Shown: positions 11,196 to 20,674 of the stretch, one piece after another
Position numbering within the stretch: position 1 is the first letter of the stretch
Layout of the letters: every line of letters begins with the position of its first letter
Assembly: GCA_000017645.1 (NCBI GenBank)
Contig: CP000781.1
Location: 682,001 to 746,000 of the forward strand
Source: Xanthobacter autotrophicus Py2
GTDB taxonomy: Bacteria; Pseudomonadota; Alphaproteobacteria; Rhizobiales; Xanthobacteraceae
Reading direction: 5' to 3'
DNA: 64,000 nt
The notes under the pieces: generated by a model
Seen by the model: the letters and a program-made list of their open reading frames with translations, nothing else
Told to the model about the DNA's origin: nothing
Database searches by the model: none
Translations under genes and position numbers: made by a program

Positions 11196-12554
11196 TTATG
11201 GCCCGACATGTTCCCCGGCGTTTTGACTGGTGCTCCGAGAGATCGAGGCTCCCTGTAGAAACTGGACCAGCGCCGCTTTCCGGGACCCACGATCGAGCGC
11301 ATAGGCGGTCTGCTTGAACTCAATCCCGTCGAGCAGCCCCTGGATGTAGCCCGAAATGGTATCTGCGGCCATGATCAGAGCTGTGTCGAGCGTATGGATG
11401 TAGTTGCTGGTGACCGATCCCTTCGCATGGCCAACCAGGGCGGCGATGGTGACCTCGGTGAAACCCAGATCGTTCGCAACGCTGGCGAAGCTGTGGCGGA
11501 GGACGTGAGGGCTAATATCGGCCAGGGGTGAGTTTGCGAAGATCTTCCCCCAGTGATTGGGGAAGCTGCCGAACGCGTTCTCGCCGCCCCGGCCGGGGAA
11601 GACGTAATCTCCGATCGCCTCATTCCGGCGCCTCTCCAGATACTCCACCACGGGCAGCCCGATGGGCCGGATGGAGCTTCCCTCCTTGCTATCCTTCAGG
11701 CGCAGGCAACTGCAATCCGTATCGGCTTCATCCCATCGCAGCGTCACCATCTCCATGCGCCGGCAGCCGGTCAGGGCGATCTGGCGGATGATCTCCACCG
11801 ACATCCTGTAGTTCTCGTTTTTGGAAGCCGTCTTGAGCAGGTCGCCGAGGACGCGATATTCGGCTTCGCTCAGTCGTCTGGCGCGGACATTGTCTTTCGG
11901 CCGCCGCACACCGTGCGCCGGGTTCGTCTCGATGATCCCCGCTTCGACAGCATAGGTGAGGATGCCGCCGAGCAGACCGATTGTCCGCGTAGCTGTGCCG
12001 GCGCCGCCTCTCACGATGGACCTGCCGCGCAGGTTCTTCGTCATGACGGAGATACGGGTCTTCCCTGCCATGATGTCCTTCATGGCCCTCGTGATGTCGG
12101 CCTTCGTCAGGTCCCTGACGCGACGCGAGCCGAGGAGGGGAACGATATGACGGTGGATGCGGCCGAGATCGGAGGCGATCGTGCCCGGCTTCTTGGGGCG
12201 GCCGCCTTTTCCGAGGATGAGACCCGCCTGCAGATCGGCGAGGTAGAGGTCACAGAGTTCCTTGACCGTGAGCGCTTTACGATCCAGCAACCGTTCTTCA
12301 GCCGGGTCGTCGCCTTGCGCGATCCGGCCCAATTGCGCTTTGGCTTCCTGGCGTGCGCGTTCCGGTGTCCACACTCCGTGCAGCCCGATCGTGAACCGGC
12401 GCGATCGGCCAGCCGACCGATACTGAAGGACGTAGCTTCGCTTTCCGGACGTGAAAACCCGGAGGCCAAAACCAGGGAGCTCATCGTCCCAGATGACGTA
12501 ATCCTTGGCGCCGGCTTCCGCGGCATCGACAGCCCTTTTGGTGAGCTTAGCCAT
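11196..12554 (-). CDS. Tyrosine-family site-specific integrase of the island
   Basis: The protein is 452 residues. An N-terminal DUF4102-type arm-binding domain (LTKRAVDAAEAGAKDYVIWD and FGLRVFTSGKRSYVLQYR) is followed by a SAM-like core-binding domain and the catalytic domain. The catalytic domain shows the R of TGCRRMEMVTLRW, the HxxR box HVLRHSFASVAND, GHAKGSVTSNYIH with the third-box His, and the nucleophile Tyr. All the expected catalytic residues are visible, so it should be active. Its 5' end is about 180 bp from a tRNA-Arg 3' fragment (12733-12779), the usual arrangement for an integrase next to its att site. Confidence 0.93.
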   Translation of the reverse strand: MAKLTKRAVDAAEAGAKDYVIWDDELPGFGLRVFTSGKRSYVLQYRSAGRSRRFTIGLHGVWTPERARQEAKAQLGRIAQGDDPAEERLLDRKALTVKELCDLYLADLQAGLILGKGGRPKKPGTIASDLGRIHRHIVPLLGSRRVRDLTKADITRAMKDIMAGKTRISVMTKNLRGRSIVRGGAGTATRTIGLLGGILTYAVEAGIIETNPAHGVRRPKDNVRARRLSEAEYRVLGDLLKTASKNENYRMSVEIIRQIALTGCRRMEMVTLRWDEADTDCSCLRLKDSKEGSSIRPIGLPVVEYLERRRNEAIGDYVFPGRGGENAFGSFPNHWGKIFANSPLADISPHVLRHSFASVANDLGFTEVTIAALVGHAKGSVTSNYIHTLDTALIMAADTISGYIQGLLDGIEFKQTAYALDRGSRKAALVQFLQGASISRSTSQNAGEHVGP

Positions 12555-12732
12555 GGGGTTTCTCCGCCCTGATCGCTTCGCCTCGCGTAAGCGCCACGTA
12601 AGCAGCAGGAAGAAAGTGGTGGCGGAGAGAAGGATAGTCTCGGCTATGTCTGACTACAAATTGTTTTTCAATAACAGTATGATATCGCATTGCTTCGCGC
12701 TCCGTCGTGATTTCGACGGAGCTACCAGTAAT

Positions 12733-12779
12733 CCCTCCGAAGGCAGAGGTCGCACGTTCGAATCGTGCCGGGTGCGCCA
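12733..12779 (+). other. attR-like duplicated 3' half of tRNA-Arg(CCG)
   Basis: The sequence runs from the anticodon loop CTCCGAA through the T-arm GCACGTTCGAATCGTGC to the acceptor CGGGTGC, the discriminator G and CCA. The 5' half of a tRNA is missing just upstream. Site-specific integration into the 3' end of a tRNA-Arg(CCG) gene leaves exactly such a fragment at the far boundary. Given its orientation, the intact tRNA and the other junction should lie to the left of the window, making 1-12779 island DNA. This is strong for a tRNA fragment and well supported as an att site by the adjacent integrase. Confidence 0.85.
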
Positions 12780-13003
12780 TTGCAATCAGAGGTTGCTTTG
12801 GCATTTGCGCGGAAGTCGCGTTTTTCCGTCCTGGCGCTGGACGCTCATTGACCGCCTTGGCAAGACCGGGGTGCGGCTCCCGCCTGCATCTGAATCTCGC
12901 CTTCTCCAAAATTCGACGGTCTATGAGACGCGCGGCTCGGCGAGCCTGCTTCCACGGCAGCCTCTGAAGATCATGGGAGTCGGCAAACGCCCGATGCCTC
13001 CCC
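12780..13003. other. Short non-coding stretch just outside the island boundary
   Basis: I see no gene. The frames crossing this stretch give Arg-rich translations typical of antisense high-GC DNA. It probably represents native chromosome flanking the attachment site, before an IS3-family remnant. Confidence 0.4.
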
Positions 13004-13292
13004 AGCAAGTACTCGCTCTACGAGTGGAGGAAACGGTACGGCAAGCCTGCCGCCGTGGCCCGCGATGACGATCAGGCCGCTGAGGTCTGCCGGCTGAAGC
13101 GCGAGTTACAGCGCGTGACGGAGGAGCGTGACATCCAAAAAAAGCGGCCACCCACTTCGCCAAGGATGCAAAGTGAAGTACGCGTTCATCGCCGAGCATC
13201 GCCTGCTGTTTTTGATCCGCGCCATGTGTCGATGCCCCCACACCTTCTTCTCTGCCATCCGCATCGCCGCGACCGTCAGCTTCTGGCTCTGA
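13004..13292 (+). pseudogene. IS3-family transposase remnant (end of orfA, start of orfB)
   Basis: The orfA part reads YSLYEWRKRYGKPAAVARD, then EVCRLKRELQRVTEERDI, which is the leucine-zipper end of IS3-family OrfA. At 13138 a run of seven A shifts the frame. In the shifted frame ATHFAKDAK-stop completes orfA, and VKYAFIAEHRLL (from 13171) begins orfB. OrfB ends after about 40 residues at TGA 13290-13292. Both reading frames are truncated, so this is a dead fragment. No inverted repeats are visible. Confidence 0.75.
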
Positions 13293-13366
13293 TCAATGAG
13301 TCCTGAGCCTAGAAACGGGGAGCACGTCAGTCGAGCATGCCCCCCTTTGTGAAGATGAAGGAGACC

Positions 13367-13385
13367 GGTGGCGTTCAGCGCCACC
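13367..13385 (-). terminator. Hairpin downstream of the beta-oxidation operon
   Basis: A perfect inverted repeat of 7-bp arms (GGTGGCG and CGCCACC, 5-nt loop) lies 38 bp past the stop of the acyl-CoA ligase gene. No clear T-run follows, so this is only a candidate terminator or transcript 3' end. Confidence 0.4.
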
Positions 13386-13422
13386 TCGGGCCGCAGATGG
13401 GGGCAGGAGCGTCGCGGCCCCT

Positions 13423-15075
13423 TCAGGAGCCGATACCGAGGTCGGGCGAGCGATGCTTGATCTCATCGAGGATGATCTCGCGGATCGCCTTCTTGGAGAG
13501 CTTCCCGGTGGCGGTGTGAGGCAGCTCGGGCACGATCAACACGTCATCCGGCATGCACCACTTGGAGATCTTGCCTTCGTAATGGGCGCGCATGTCGGCG
13601 CGGGAGAAGGTGGCGCCCGGCTTCAGCACCGCCACCAGCACCGGCCGTTCGCCCCAGCGTGCATCGGGGCGCGCGACGATGGCGGCTTCCTGGATGGCCG
13701 GATGAGCCTGGGCGATGTTTTCGAGGTCGATGGAGGAGATCCATTCGCCGCCGGACTTCACCACATCCTTGGTGCGGTCGACGATCTGGATGAAGCCCTC
13801 CTGGTCCATGGTCACCACGTCGCCGGTATCGAACCAGCCGGGGTAGTCCGCATGGGCTGCGCTCGTCGGCGTATTGAAATAGGCCTGCGCCACCCAGGGG
13901 CCGCGGACCAGCATGGAGCCGAAGCTCCTGCCGTCGTGCGCCACCTCGCTGCCGCCGGACCCGGCCACGCGGAATTCCATGCCGAACAACGGCCGGCCCT
14001 GCTTGCACTCGAGGGCGAGGCGCTCTTCCGGCGGCAACGTCCTGTGCTTGGGCTTGAGCGCAGCGGAGAGACCCACCGGACTGGTCTCCGTCATGCCCCA
14101 TGCCTGGCGCACTTCCACGCCCATGTTGTGGAACCGGCTGATCATGATGGGTGGGATGGCCGACCCGCCGATCACCACCCGCTTCAGCGCCGAGAAGCTG
14201 CGGGCGTGGGTGTCCATCCAGTCGAGCAGGCCGAGCCACACGGTGGGCACCCCGGCGGTGAAGGAGACGCCCTCGCCCTCGAACAAAGCGTGCAGGCTGG
14301 CGCCGTCGAGGTGGGCGCCGGGCAGCACCAGCTTTGCCCCCACCATGGGCGCGGCGAACGGCAGGCCCCAGGCGTTCACATGGAACATGGGCACGATGGG
14401 GCAGACCACGTCGCTGGCGGAGAGCCCCAGCGCGTCGGGCATGGCGATCGCCATGGCGTGCAGCACGCATGAGCGATGGGAATAGAGCACGCCCTTGGGG
14501 TCGCCCGTGGTGCCGGAGGTGTAGCACAGGCCGGAGGCGGTGTTCTCGCTGAAGGCCGGCCAGTCGAACGTATCCGGCTCGCCGGCGATGAGCGTCTCGT
14601 AGCACTGCAGACCCGGAAGGACCTGGGAGGCGGGCATGTGCGCCTCGTCGGTCATGGCCACCAGGGCCTTGAGCCCTTTCAGCTGGTCCGCCAGTTCTTC
14701 CACGATGGGCAGGAAGGTCAGGTCGAAGAACAGCACGCTGTCTTCGGCATGGGCGATGATGTAGGCGATCTGCTCGCGGAACAGGCGCGGATTGATGGTG
14801 TGGCACACGAAGCCGGAGCCGGAGACGCCGTAGTAGAGCTCCAGGTGGCAGTAGCCGTTCCAGGCCAGGGTGCCGACGCGGTCACCGGTTTTCAGGCCAA
14901 GGCGCGCCAGGGCGTTGGCGAGCTTGCGGCTGCGCTTCGACATCTCGCCGTAGGTGTAACGGTGAAGCCCGCCCTCCACCGTCGCCGAAACCACCTCGCT
15001 GTCGCTGTGGTAGGCCTCCGCATGCCGCAGGATCGAGGACAACAGCAGCGGGACATCCATCATCGTTCCGAGCAT
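13423..15075 (-). CDS. Fatty-acid/acyl-CoA ligase (AMP-forming)
   Basis: The protein is 550 residues, starting at the ATG at 15075 ([16 protein letters not shown]). It activates a carboxylic acid to its CoA thioester with ATP. The ANL-superfamily motifs are in order: [16 protein letters not shown] (P-loop), [38 protein letters not shown] and the C-terminal catalytic Lys in [11 protein letters not shown]. The length and motifs fit medium/long-chain fatty-acyl-CoA ligases. It is the last gene of the fad operon, 56 bp after the acyl-CoA dehydrogenase, and would supply acyl-CoA to it. Chain length is not inferable. Confidence 0.9.
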   Translation of the reverse strand: MLGTMMDVPLLLSSILRHAEAYHSDSEVVSATVEGGLHRYTYGEMSKRSRKLANALARLGLKTGDRVGTLAWNGYCHLELYYGVSGSGFVCHTINPRLFREQIAYIIAHAEDSVLFFDLTFLPIVEELADQLKGLKALVAMTDEAHMPASQVLPGLQCYETLIAGEPDTFDWPAFSENTASGLCYTSGTTGDPKGVLYSHRSCVLHAMAIAMPDALGLSASDVVCPIVPMFHVNAWGLPFAAPMVGAKLVLPGAHLDGASLHALFEGEGVSFTAGVPTVWLGLLDWMDTHARSFSALKRVVIGGSAIPPIMISRFHNMGVEVRQAWGMTETSPVGLSAALKPKHRTLPPEERLALECKQGRPLFGMEFRVAGSGGSEVAHDGRSFGSMLVRGPWVAQAYFNTPTSAAHADYPGWFDTGDVVTMDQEGFIQIVDRTKDVVKSGGEWISSIDLENIAQAHPAIQEAAIVARPDARWGERPVLVAVLKPGATFSRADMRAHYEGKISKWCMPDDVLIVPELPHTATGKLSKKAIREIILDEIKHRSPDLGIGS

Positions 15076-15131
15076 CGCTTCCCTCCGTCGTTGATTTTCT
15101 ATTGGCCGTTGGTCGTGTGGCGTGTGGTGGG

Positions 15132-16889
15132 TCAAAAGGCGTCGGCGTGGAGCGCCATCAGCGAGGGCGCGCCGTGGGCGAGGGCGGCGTCGAGGCCGAG
15201 CGTCTGCGGCAGCATGCGCTCGACGAAGAAGCGCGCGAGAACCGCCTTGCGCTGCGCCACCGGAGTGGCGGCCTCGTCCGTCGCGGCGGCAGCCATGCGG
15301 ACCCACATCCAGCCGAGGGCGACGAGGGCGAACAGGCGCAGGTAATCGGTGGCAGCCGCGCCGGCCTCGACGGCGCCGCCATTTGCGGCGAGGCGCGCCG
15401 TCGCGCCCTGAAGCCGGGCCAGGGCCTCGGCCACCGGCGTCACCAGCGCGGCGCCGGCGGAGGGCAGGGCGGCGTCGAGGTCGGCCTTGATGAGGTCGAA
15501 GAAGCGCTGCGGCAGCTTTCCGCCCTCCAGCCCGAGCTTGCGGCCCACGAGGTCCAGCGCCTGCACGCCGTTGGTGCCCTCGTAGATCTGGGCGATGCGC
15601 GCGTCGCGCACAAATTGCTCCATGCCCCATTCGCGGATGTAGCCGTGCCCGCCCAGCACCTGCTGGGACGCCACCGCCGTCTCGAAGCCGAAATCGGTGA
15701 AAGCGGCCTTGACCACCGGGGTCAGGAGCGCCACCAGCGCATCGGCCTCGCGGCGCACTGTGGCGTCGGGATGGCGGTCGGCGATGTCCATCTGGAGCGC
15801 CGTCCACACCGCGAGCGCCCGCGCGGCGTCGGCGAAAGCGCGTCCCGTGAGCAGCATCTTGCGCACGTCGGGATGGTTGATGATCGCGACCGGGCCCGGC
15901 GTGCCGTCGGCGCCGTGGCCCTGCAGGCGCTCACGGGCGTAGGCCACGGCCTTCTGGTTGGCCGCTTCGGCGATGCCGAGGCCCTGGATGCCGACGAACA
16001 GGCGTTCCGCGTTCATCATGGTGAACATGGCGTTGAGCCCGCGACCCGGCTCGCCCACCAGCCAGCCGGTGGCGCCATCATAGTTCATGACACAGGTGGG
16101 CTGGGCGTGAATCCCCATCTTGTGTTCCAGCGCGCCGACATTCACGCCGTTGCGAGCGCCGAGGCTGCCGTCCGCATGGACGAGGAACTTGGGGGCGAGG
16201 AAGAGGCTGATGCCCTTCACGCCCTTTGGCGCATCGGGCAGGCGCGCGAGCACCAGATGGATGACGTTGCCGCCGAAGTCCTGGTCGCCCGAGGAAATGA
16301 AGATCTTGGTGCCGGTGATGGCATAGCTGCCGTCGCCATTTGGCACGGCGCGGGTATTGAGCAGGCCGAGGTCAGTGCCGGCGGAGGCCTCGGTGAGGGC
16401 CATGGCGCCGGTCCACTCGCCGGAGATCATCTTCGGCAGGTAGGTGGCCTTCAGTTCCGCGCTGGCATGGTGGCCGATGGCCTCCACCGCGCCGCGGGTG
16501 AGGCCGGGGAACAGGCCGAAGGACAGATTGGCCGAGGACAGCATCTCGTCGAGGAGGATCTGCAGCACCCGGGGCAGGCCCTGCCCGCCATATTCGGGAT
16601 TCCCGGAGAGCGAGCACCAGCCGGCGTCGGCGAAGGCGCGATACGCATCAGCAACGCCCTTGGGCGTGGTCACGAGGCCGTTCTCGAGGGTGCAGCCCTC
16701 CTCGTCGCCGGGACGGTTGAGGGGCTCCAGCACGCCGGCCGCGAACTTGCCGGCCTCCTCCAGCACGCTCACCGCCAGTTCGGCATTCACCTCCTCGAAG
16801 CCGGGCAGGCCGGCCATGGTGGCATCGAAGTCGAAAACGCGCGTCAGCAGGAAGCCGATGTCGTCGACGGGCGCGGTATAGGTGGCCAT
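15132..16889 (-). CDS. Acyl-CoA dehydrogenase with C-terminal extension domain
   Basis: The protein is 585 residues, larger than the 380-residue short-chain enzymes and typical of the FadE-like group with an added C-terminal helical domain. It is an FAD enzyme that makes the 2,3-double bond in acyl-CoA. Segments seen include GLPRVLQILLDEM, GAMALTEASAGTD (flavin and substrate contact), ITGTKIFISSGDQD, and the helical segment QQVLGGHGYIREWGMEQ, which is followed by YEGTNGVQALDLVGRK. Starting at 16889 (MATYTAPVDD) fits family alignments. It lies 33 bp after the dual-function gene in the same operon. Confidence 0.92.
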   Translation of the reverse strand: MATYTAPVDDIGFLLTRVFDFDATMAGLPGFEEVNAELAVSVLEEAGKFAAGVLEPLNRPGDEEGCTLENGLVTTPKGVADAYRAFADAGWCSLSGNPEYGGQGLPRVLQILLDEMLSSANLSFGLFPGLTRGAVEAIGHHASAELKATYLPKMISGEWTGAMALTEASAGTDLGLLNTRAVPNGDGSYAITGTKIFISSGDQDFGGNVIHLVLARLPDAPKGVKGISLFLAPKFLVHADGSLGARNGVNVGALEHKMGIHAQPTCVMNYDGATGWLVGEPGRGLNAMFTMMNAERLFVGIQGLGIAEAANQKAVAYARERLQGHGADGTPGPVAIINHPDVRKMLLTGRAFADAARALAVWTALQMDIADRHPDATVRREADALVALLTPVVKAAFTDFGFETAVASQQVLGGHGYIREWGMEQFVRDARIAQIYEGTNGVQALDLVGRKLGLEGGKLPQRFFDLIKADLDAALPSAGAALVTPVAEALARLQGATARLAANGGAVEAGAAATDYLRLFALVALGWMWVRMAAAATDEAATPVAQRKAVLARFFVERMLPQTLGLDAALAHGAPSLMALHADAF

Positions 16890-16922
16890 GGGTTTTGCCT
16901 CGAAATGGGTTTGCGTCGAAGA

Positions 16923-19220
16923 TCAGTTGCGCAGGGGCTTGCCGGTCGCGAGCATGTGGCGGATGCGCTCCAGCGTGGCCGGCTCGCCAAGCAGGGCGAT
17001 GAAGGCGGCGCGCTCCAGCGCCGTCACCGCGTCCTCGTCGACCGGCCGGGCGGGATCGGCATCGGGGCCGCCGGTAAGCACGCTCGCGAGGGCCTCGCCC
17101 ACCACAAGGTCATGGGCGGTGAGGCGGCCAGCCATGGCCTCGGTGTCGAGCACGTTGCGCAGGGCCGAGGCGCCGGAGGGGCCGGACAGGGTGAGGCTCG
17201 GCGGGGCGGGCGGGGCGTAATCCTCCGCCAGCGCAAGGGCTTTCGCCTTGGCATCGGCGAGCAGGCGGTCGCGGTTCATGGTGATGCCATCGGTGGGGCG
17301 CAGAAAGCCGAGGCGGCGGGCCTCGAACGCGCTGCTGGAGACCTTTGCCGGCGCGATCACGCCGAAGGCGGCGAGCGCCGGTGCCACCGGGCCCTTCGCG
17401 CTCGCATGGCCTTCGGCGAAACGTAGCAGCATCTCCTTGCAGCCGCCCCAGCCGGGCACCACGCCGATGCGGGGCTCCACGAGGCCGATGGTCAGTTCCG
17501 CATGGGCCTGGATGGCCCGGCAGTGCAGCAGCAGCTCGCAGCCGCCGCCGAAGGCGAGGCCCGCGGCCGCGCCCACCACCGGGAAGGGGGCATATTTCAC
17601 CGCCTTGAACAACCGGTGGCCGCGATCGATGGATGCGCCGAAGGCGGCAGGCCCACTCGTCTCCACGGTTTCAAGGAACACGCGGATGTCCGCGCCGGCG
17701 CTGAACAGCGGCGCATCGGAGCCGATGACGAGGCCCTTGAAGCTCTGCTGGACGCGGGCCAGCGTCGCCTCCAGCGCGTCCAGCACGGGAGCGCCGAAGG
17801 TATTCATCTTGCTGCGGATCTCGAAGCAGGCGATGCCGTCGCCCAGATCCCACAGCCGGGCCGTGCCCCAGTCCTCGACAGGCTTGGAGGCAAGCTGGAC
17901 CGCGGCCAGGGTGATGACCCCATCGGCCTGCGCGACCTTGCGGCGGGTACCGTCTGGCAGCAGGCAGGTGCGCGCGCCGTTCTCGATGGCGTAGAAGCCG
18001 CCCGCAGCCGCCGCTTTGGCGAGAAAGTCGGGCACCGGAACGCCGCGTTTCTCAAGGCGCGCAACAAGCCAGCCGGCCCCCAGCTGATCGATCAGCTCAA
18101 ACGGCCCTTTCGCCCAGCCATAGCCGCCGCGCATGGCCGTATCCACCGCATCCGGTCCGTCGGCGATCTCGGGCGTGACGCGGGCGGCATAGGCCAGCGC
18201 CTTTTCCATCACCGCCGAGGCATAACGCCCGGCGGCGCCGTCATGCTGCATCAGCGCGCGGGCGTCGCCTTTGGCGGCGTCGAGGGCGTCGCTCTCCACC
18301 TTCTTCTGCGGGCGATATGCGCCGGTGACGAGATCCGTCACCTCCCGGCTCTTGCGATCGGCCGAGAGCTTGACGAAGCCGGCGCCGCTTTTGCGGCCGA
18401 GGCGCTTCTCGCCGACCATGCGGGCGAGGAGCGCAGGCTCGACGGGATAGTCCTGCATGGGGTCGGACGGCGGCAGCGCGTCGTGCAGGGAGCGCAGCAC
18501 CATCGACATGAGGTCGATCCCCACCAGGTCCATGAGCCCGAAAATACCGGTCTTCGGGATACCGAAGGGCTTCGAGATGGCTGCGTCCGCCACTTCCACG
18601 TCAAGTCCCAGGGCGATGGCCTCGTTTACCGCGGCGGCCATCCAGTAATTGCCGACGCGGTTGGCTATGAAGCCGGGCGTATCGCGGCAAACGACCACGC
18701 TCTTGCCGAGGACTCGGTCGCCGAAGTCGCGGATTGTTTCCAGCGCCTCGGGCCGGGTCCGGGGCCCCGCCACCAGCTCCAGCAGGGGCATGGTGCGTGG
18801 CGGGTTGAAGAAATGGGTGACGAGGAAGTCGGCGGCAAAGCCCTCTGGCAGGCCCTCCACCAGCGCCGACAGCGGGATGGTGGAGGTGTTCGAACTGACG
18901 ATGGAGCCCGGCTTGCGCACCGCTTCGATGCGGCCATAGAGGCCCTGCTTCACGTCGAGCCGCTCCGCCACCGCCTCGATGATCAGGTCGGCGTCGGACA
19001 GCATCGGCATGTCGCTGCTCACCGAGCCGGTGACGACCCGCTCGGCGAAGGCGGCATCCATGAAGCCGCCGGCCTTCAGCTGCTTTGTCACCGCCGCGGC
19101 GGCGGTCGCCGCCTCCACGTCCAGCAGCACCACGTCGAGCCCGGCATTGGCGAGGTGGGCGGCGATGCCCGATCCCATGACGCCGGCGCCGATGACGCCG
19201 GTCTTGCGGATCTGGCCCAT
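16923..19220 (-). CDS. Fused 3-hydroxyacyl-CoA dehydrogenase / enoyl-CoA hydratase (FadN type)
   Basis: The protein is 765 residues and starts at 19220, where ATG overlaps the thiolase stop (TGATG). The NAD-binding domain comes first (GVIGAGVMGSGIAAHLANAG, residues 6-25), followed by the hydroxyacyl-CoA dehydrogenase domains (SSNTSTIPLS, THFFNPPRTMPLLELV). The crotonase-like domain is at residues 470-640 (SDAPLFSAGADIRVF, AGLAFGGGCELLLHC, EPRIGVVPGWGG). Dehydrogenase-first order resembles FadN/FadJ-like proteins rather than E. coli FadB. It performs hydration and oxidation in beta-oxidation, directly coupled to the thiolase gene. Confidence 0.92.
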   Translation of the reverse strand: MGQIRKTGVIGAGVMGSGIAAHLANAGLDVVLLDVEAATAAAAVTKQLKAGGFMDAAFAERVVTGSVSSDMPMLSDADLIIEAVAERLDVKQGLYGRIEAVRKPGSIVSSNTSTIPLSALVEGLPEGFAADFLVTHFFNPPRTMPLLELVAGPRTRPEALETIRDFGDRVLGKSVVVCRDTPGFIANRVGNYWMAAAVNEAIALGLDVEVADAAISKPFGIPKTGIFGLMDLVGIDLMSMVLRSLHDALPPSDPMQDYPVEPALLARMVGEKRLGRKSGAGFVKLSADRKSREVTDLVTGAYRPQKKVESDALDAAKGDARALMQHDGAAGRYASAVMEKALAYAARVTPEIADGPDAVDTAMRGGYGWAKGPFELIDQLGAGWLVARLEKRGVPVPDFLAKAAAAGGFYAIENGARTCLLPDGTRRKVAQADGVITLAAVQLASKPVEDWGTARLWDLGDGIACFEIRSKMNTFGAPVLDALEATLARVQQSFKGLVIGSDAPLFSAGADIRVFLETVETSGPAAFGASIDRGHRLFKAVKYAPFPVVGAAAGLAFGGGCELLLHCRAIQAHAELTIGLVEPRIGVVPGWGGCKEMLLRFAEGHASAKGPVAPALAAFGVIAPAKVSSSAFEARRLGFLRPTDGITMNRDRLLADAKAKALALAEDYAPPAPPSLTLSGPSGASALRNVLDTEAMAGRLTAHDLVVGEALASVLTGGPDADPARPVDEDAVTALERAAFIALLGEPATLERIRHMLATGKPLRN

Positions 19221-20356
19221 CACGCGGCCTCCAGCACGAGGGCGATGCCCTGCCCGCCGCCGATACACTGGGTGGCAAGGCCATAGCGCCCGCCGTCGCG
19301 CTTCAGGAGCTGCGCCGCCTTGCCCACCAGGCGCGCGCCGGTGGCGCCCAGCGGATGGCCCAGCGCGATGGCGCCACCGTCGCGATTGAGACGGGCGGGA
19401 TCGATGTCGAGGTCAGCGCAGCAGGCCAGCACCTGGACCGCGAACGCCTCGTTCATCTCGATCACGTCGAGGTCGGCCGCCGTGATGTCGGCGCGGGCGA
19501 GGGCCTTGCGGGTGGCCTCCACCGGGCCGATACCCATGATCTCGGGCGCGCAGCCGGACACCGCATAGCCCGCCACCCGCGCCAGCGGCGCGAGATTGTG
19601 CCGGCGGGCGAAATCCTCGGAGACGATCAGGGTCGCCGAGGCGCCATCGGTCAGCGGAGAGGAATTGCCAGCCGTGACCGAGCCCCCCGCCTTGAACACC
19701 GCCTTGAGGGCCCCGAGCTTGTCGACGGTGGTGCCGCCGCGCACGCAGCCGTCCTTGTCCACCGCCCCGGCCGACGTCGCCACCGGTGCGATCTCGGCGG
19801 CGAGGCGCCCATCGGCCTGCGCTGTGGCGGCCTTGTCCTGGCTCGCGGCGGCATAGGTGTCCTGGGCCTCGCGGGAGATGGCGTAACGGTCAGCGAGATT
19901 TTCGGCGGTGAGGCCCATGTTCAGGAATGCGGCGCGCAGGGCATCGTCCCAGCGCGGATTGGGCATGGGGTTGAAGCCCATCATGGGCACCTTGGTCATG
20001 CTCTCGATGCCGCCGGCGATGAAGGCCTCGCCTGCTCCCATGGCGATGGCGCCCGTGGCCATCTGGACCGCCTGCATGGAGGAGCCGCACCAGCGGTTCA
20101 CCGTGGAGCCACCGACGCTCAGCGGCAGGCCGGCGATGAGGCTGGCGCAGCGGGCGATATTGAGGCCCTGCTCCCCCTCCGCGAAGGCGCAGCCGAGGAT
20201 AACGTCCTCGAGGGTCGCGGGATCGAGGCCCGAGCGGCCGACGACGGTGGAGATGACACCGGCGGCAAGGTCGTCCGGGCGGATGCCCGCGAGGGCGCCC
20301 TTGTAGGCCGGGGCGAAGGGGCTGCGCGCGTAATCGACGATGAAAGCGTGGGCCAT
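19220..20356 (-). CDS. Acetyl-CoA C-acyltransferase (thiolase)
   Basis: The protein is 378 residues, with its start at 20356 (MAHAFIVDYARSPFAP). It cleaves 3-ketoacyl-CoA, the last beta-oxidation step. The nucleophile Cys is C90 in NRWCGSSMQAV. The catalytic His lies in GGAIALGHPLGATGAR, and the acid/base Cys in ATQCIGGGQG. NEAFAVQ is also conserved. It is the promoter-proximal gene of the four-gene operon; a TetR gene is divergent across a 318-bp gap with a perfect palindrome. The neighbouring dual-function enzyme is its probable partner in a trifunctional complex. Confidence 0.93.
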   Translation of the reverse strand: MAHAFIVDYARSPFAPAYKGALAGIRPDDLAAGVISTVVGRSGLDPATLEDVILGCAFAEGEQGLNIARCASLIAGLPLSVGGSTVNRWCGSSMQAVQMATGAIAMGAGEAFIAGGIESMTKVPMMGFNPMPNPRWDDALRAAFLNMGLTAENLADRYAISREAQDTYAAASQDKAATAQADGRLAAEIAPVATSAGAVDKDGCVRGGTTVDKLGALKAVFKAGGSVTAGNSSPLTDGASATLIVSEDFARRHNLAPLARVAGYAVSGCAPEIMGIGPVEATRKALARADITAADLDVIEMNEAFAVQVLACCADLDIDPARLNRDGGAIALGHPLGATGARLVGKAAQLLKRDGGRYGLATQCIGGGQGIALVLEAA

Positions 20357-20674
20357 GCTCGTTCCTTGGCCGGCCCGACGCCGGCACGGGTTCGCTGGAG
20401 GCAGTGCAGGACAAGAGGTCGTGTCGGCAGGGGAGGGGGGTGATCCGGTTCGACCGCAGCCGCACCTGATCACCCCCAGGGCTTGCCCTGATGCTCGCTA
20501 TGTACCAAACGATTGGTACAACATGCAACCCAGCAGCGGCTACCACACGTCGCGTTGACGTGCTTTCCTCAAGGCGGAGGTCGCACTAAGACAGGACAAA
20601 GCGAAATCAGGGGCGCGGACCGGATGCCCCCGGTCGCGACAGGCCGCCAGAATCGGGACCGCAGGACCAGGTGA
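20357..20674. other. Divergent promoter region between the fad operon and its TetR regulator
   Basis: This gap has no gene. It contains the palindromic operator at 20501-20520 and must hold promoters for both directions. The rest looks featureless. Confidence 0.5.
20501..20520. promoter_or_regulatory. Perfect palindrome TGTACCAAACGATTGGTACA, probable TetR operator
   Basis: Arms TGTACCAA and TTGGTACA are exact inverted repeats around the 4-nt spacer ACGA. The site lies 145 bp before the thiolase start and 155 bp before the TetR start, in the shared divergent gap. A palindrome of this size is typical of FadR/PsrA-like TetR sites that are released by acyl-CoA; binding here is inferred. Confidence 0.7.

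Noticed and set aside
12547-13008. Minus-strand 153-residue frame with the segment AHPARFERATSAFGG
   Set aside because: That segment is the translation of the tRNA-Arg fragment, a well-known false-gene signature.
15102-17426. Long plus-strand frame (774 residues) opposite the acyl-CoA dehydrogenase
   Set aside because: Antisense shadow of a well-supported enzyme gene.
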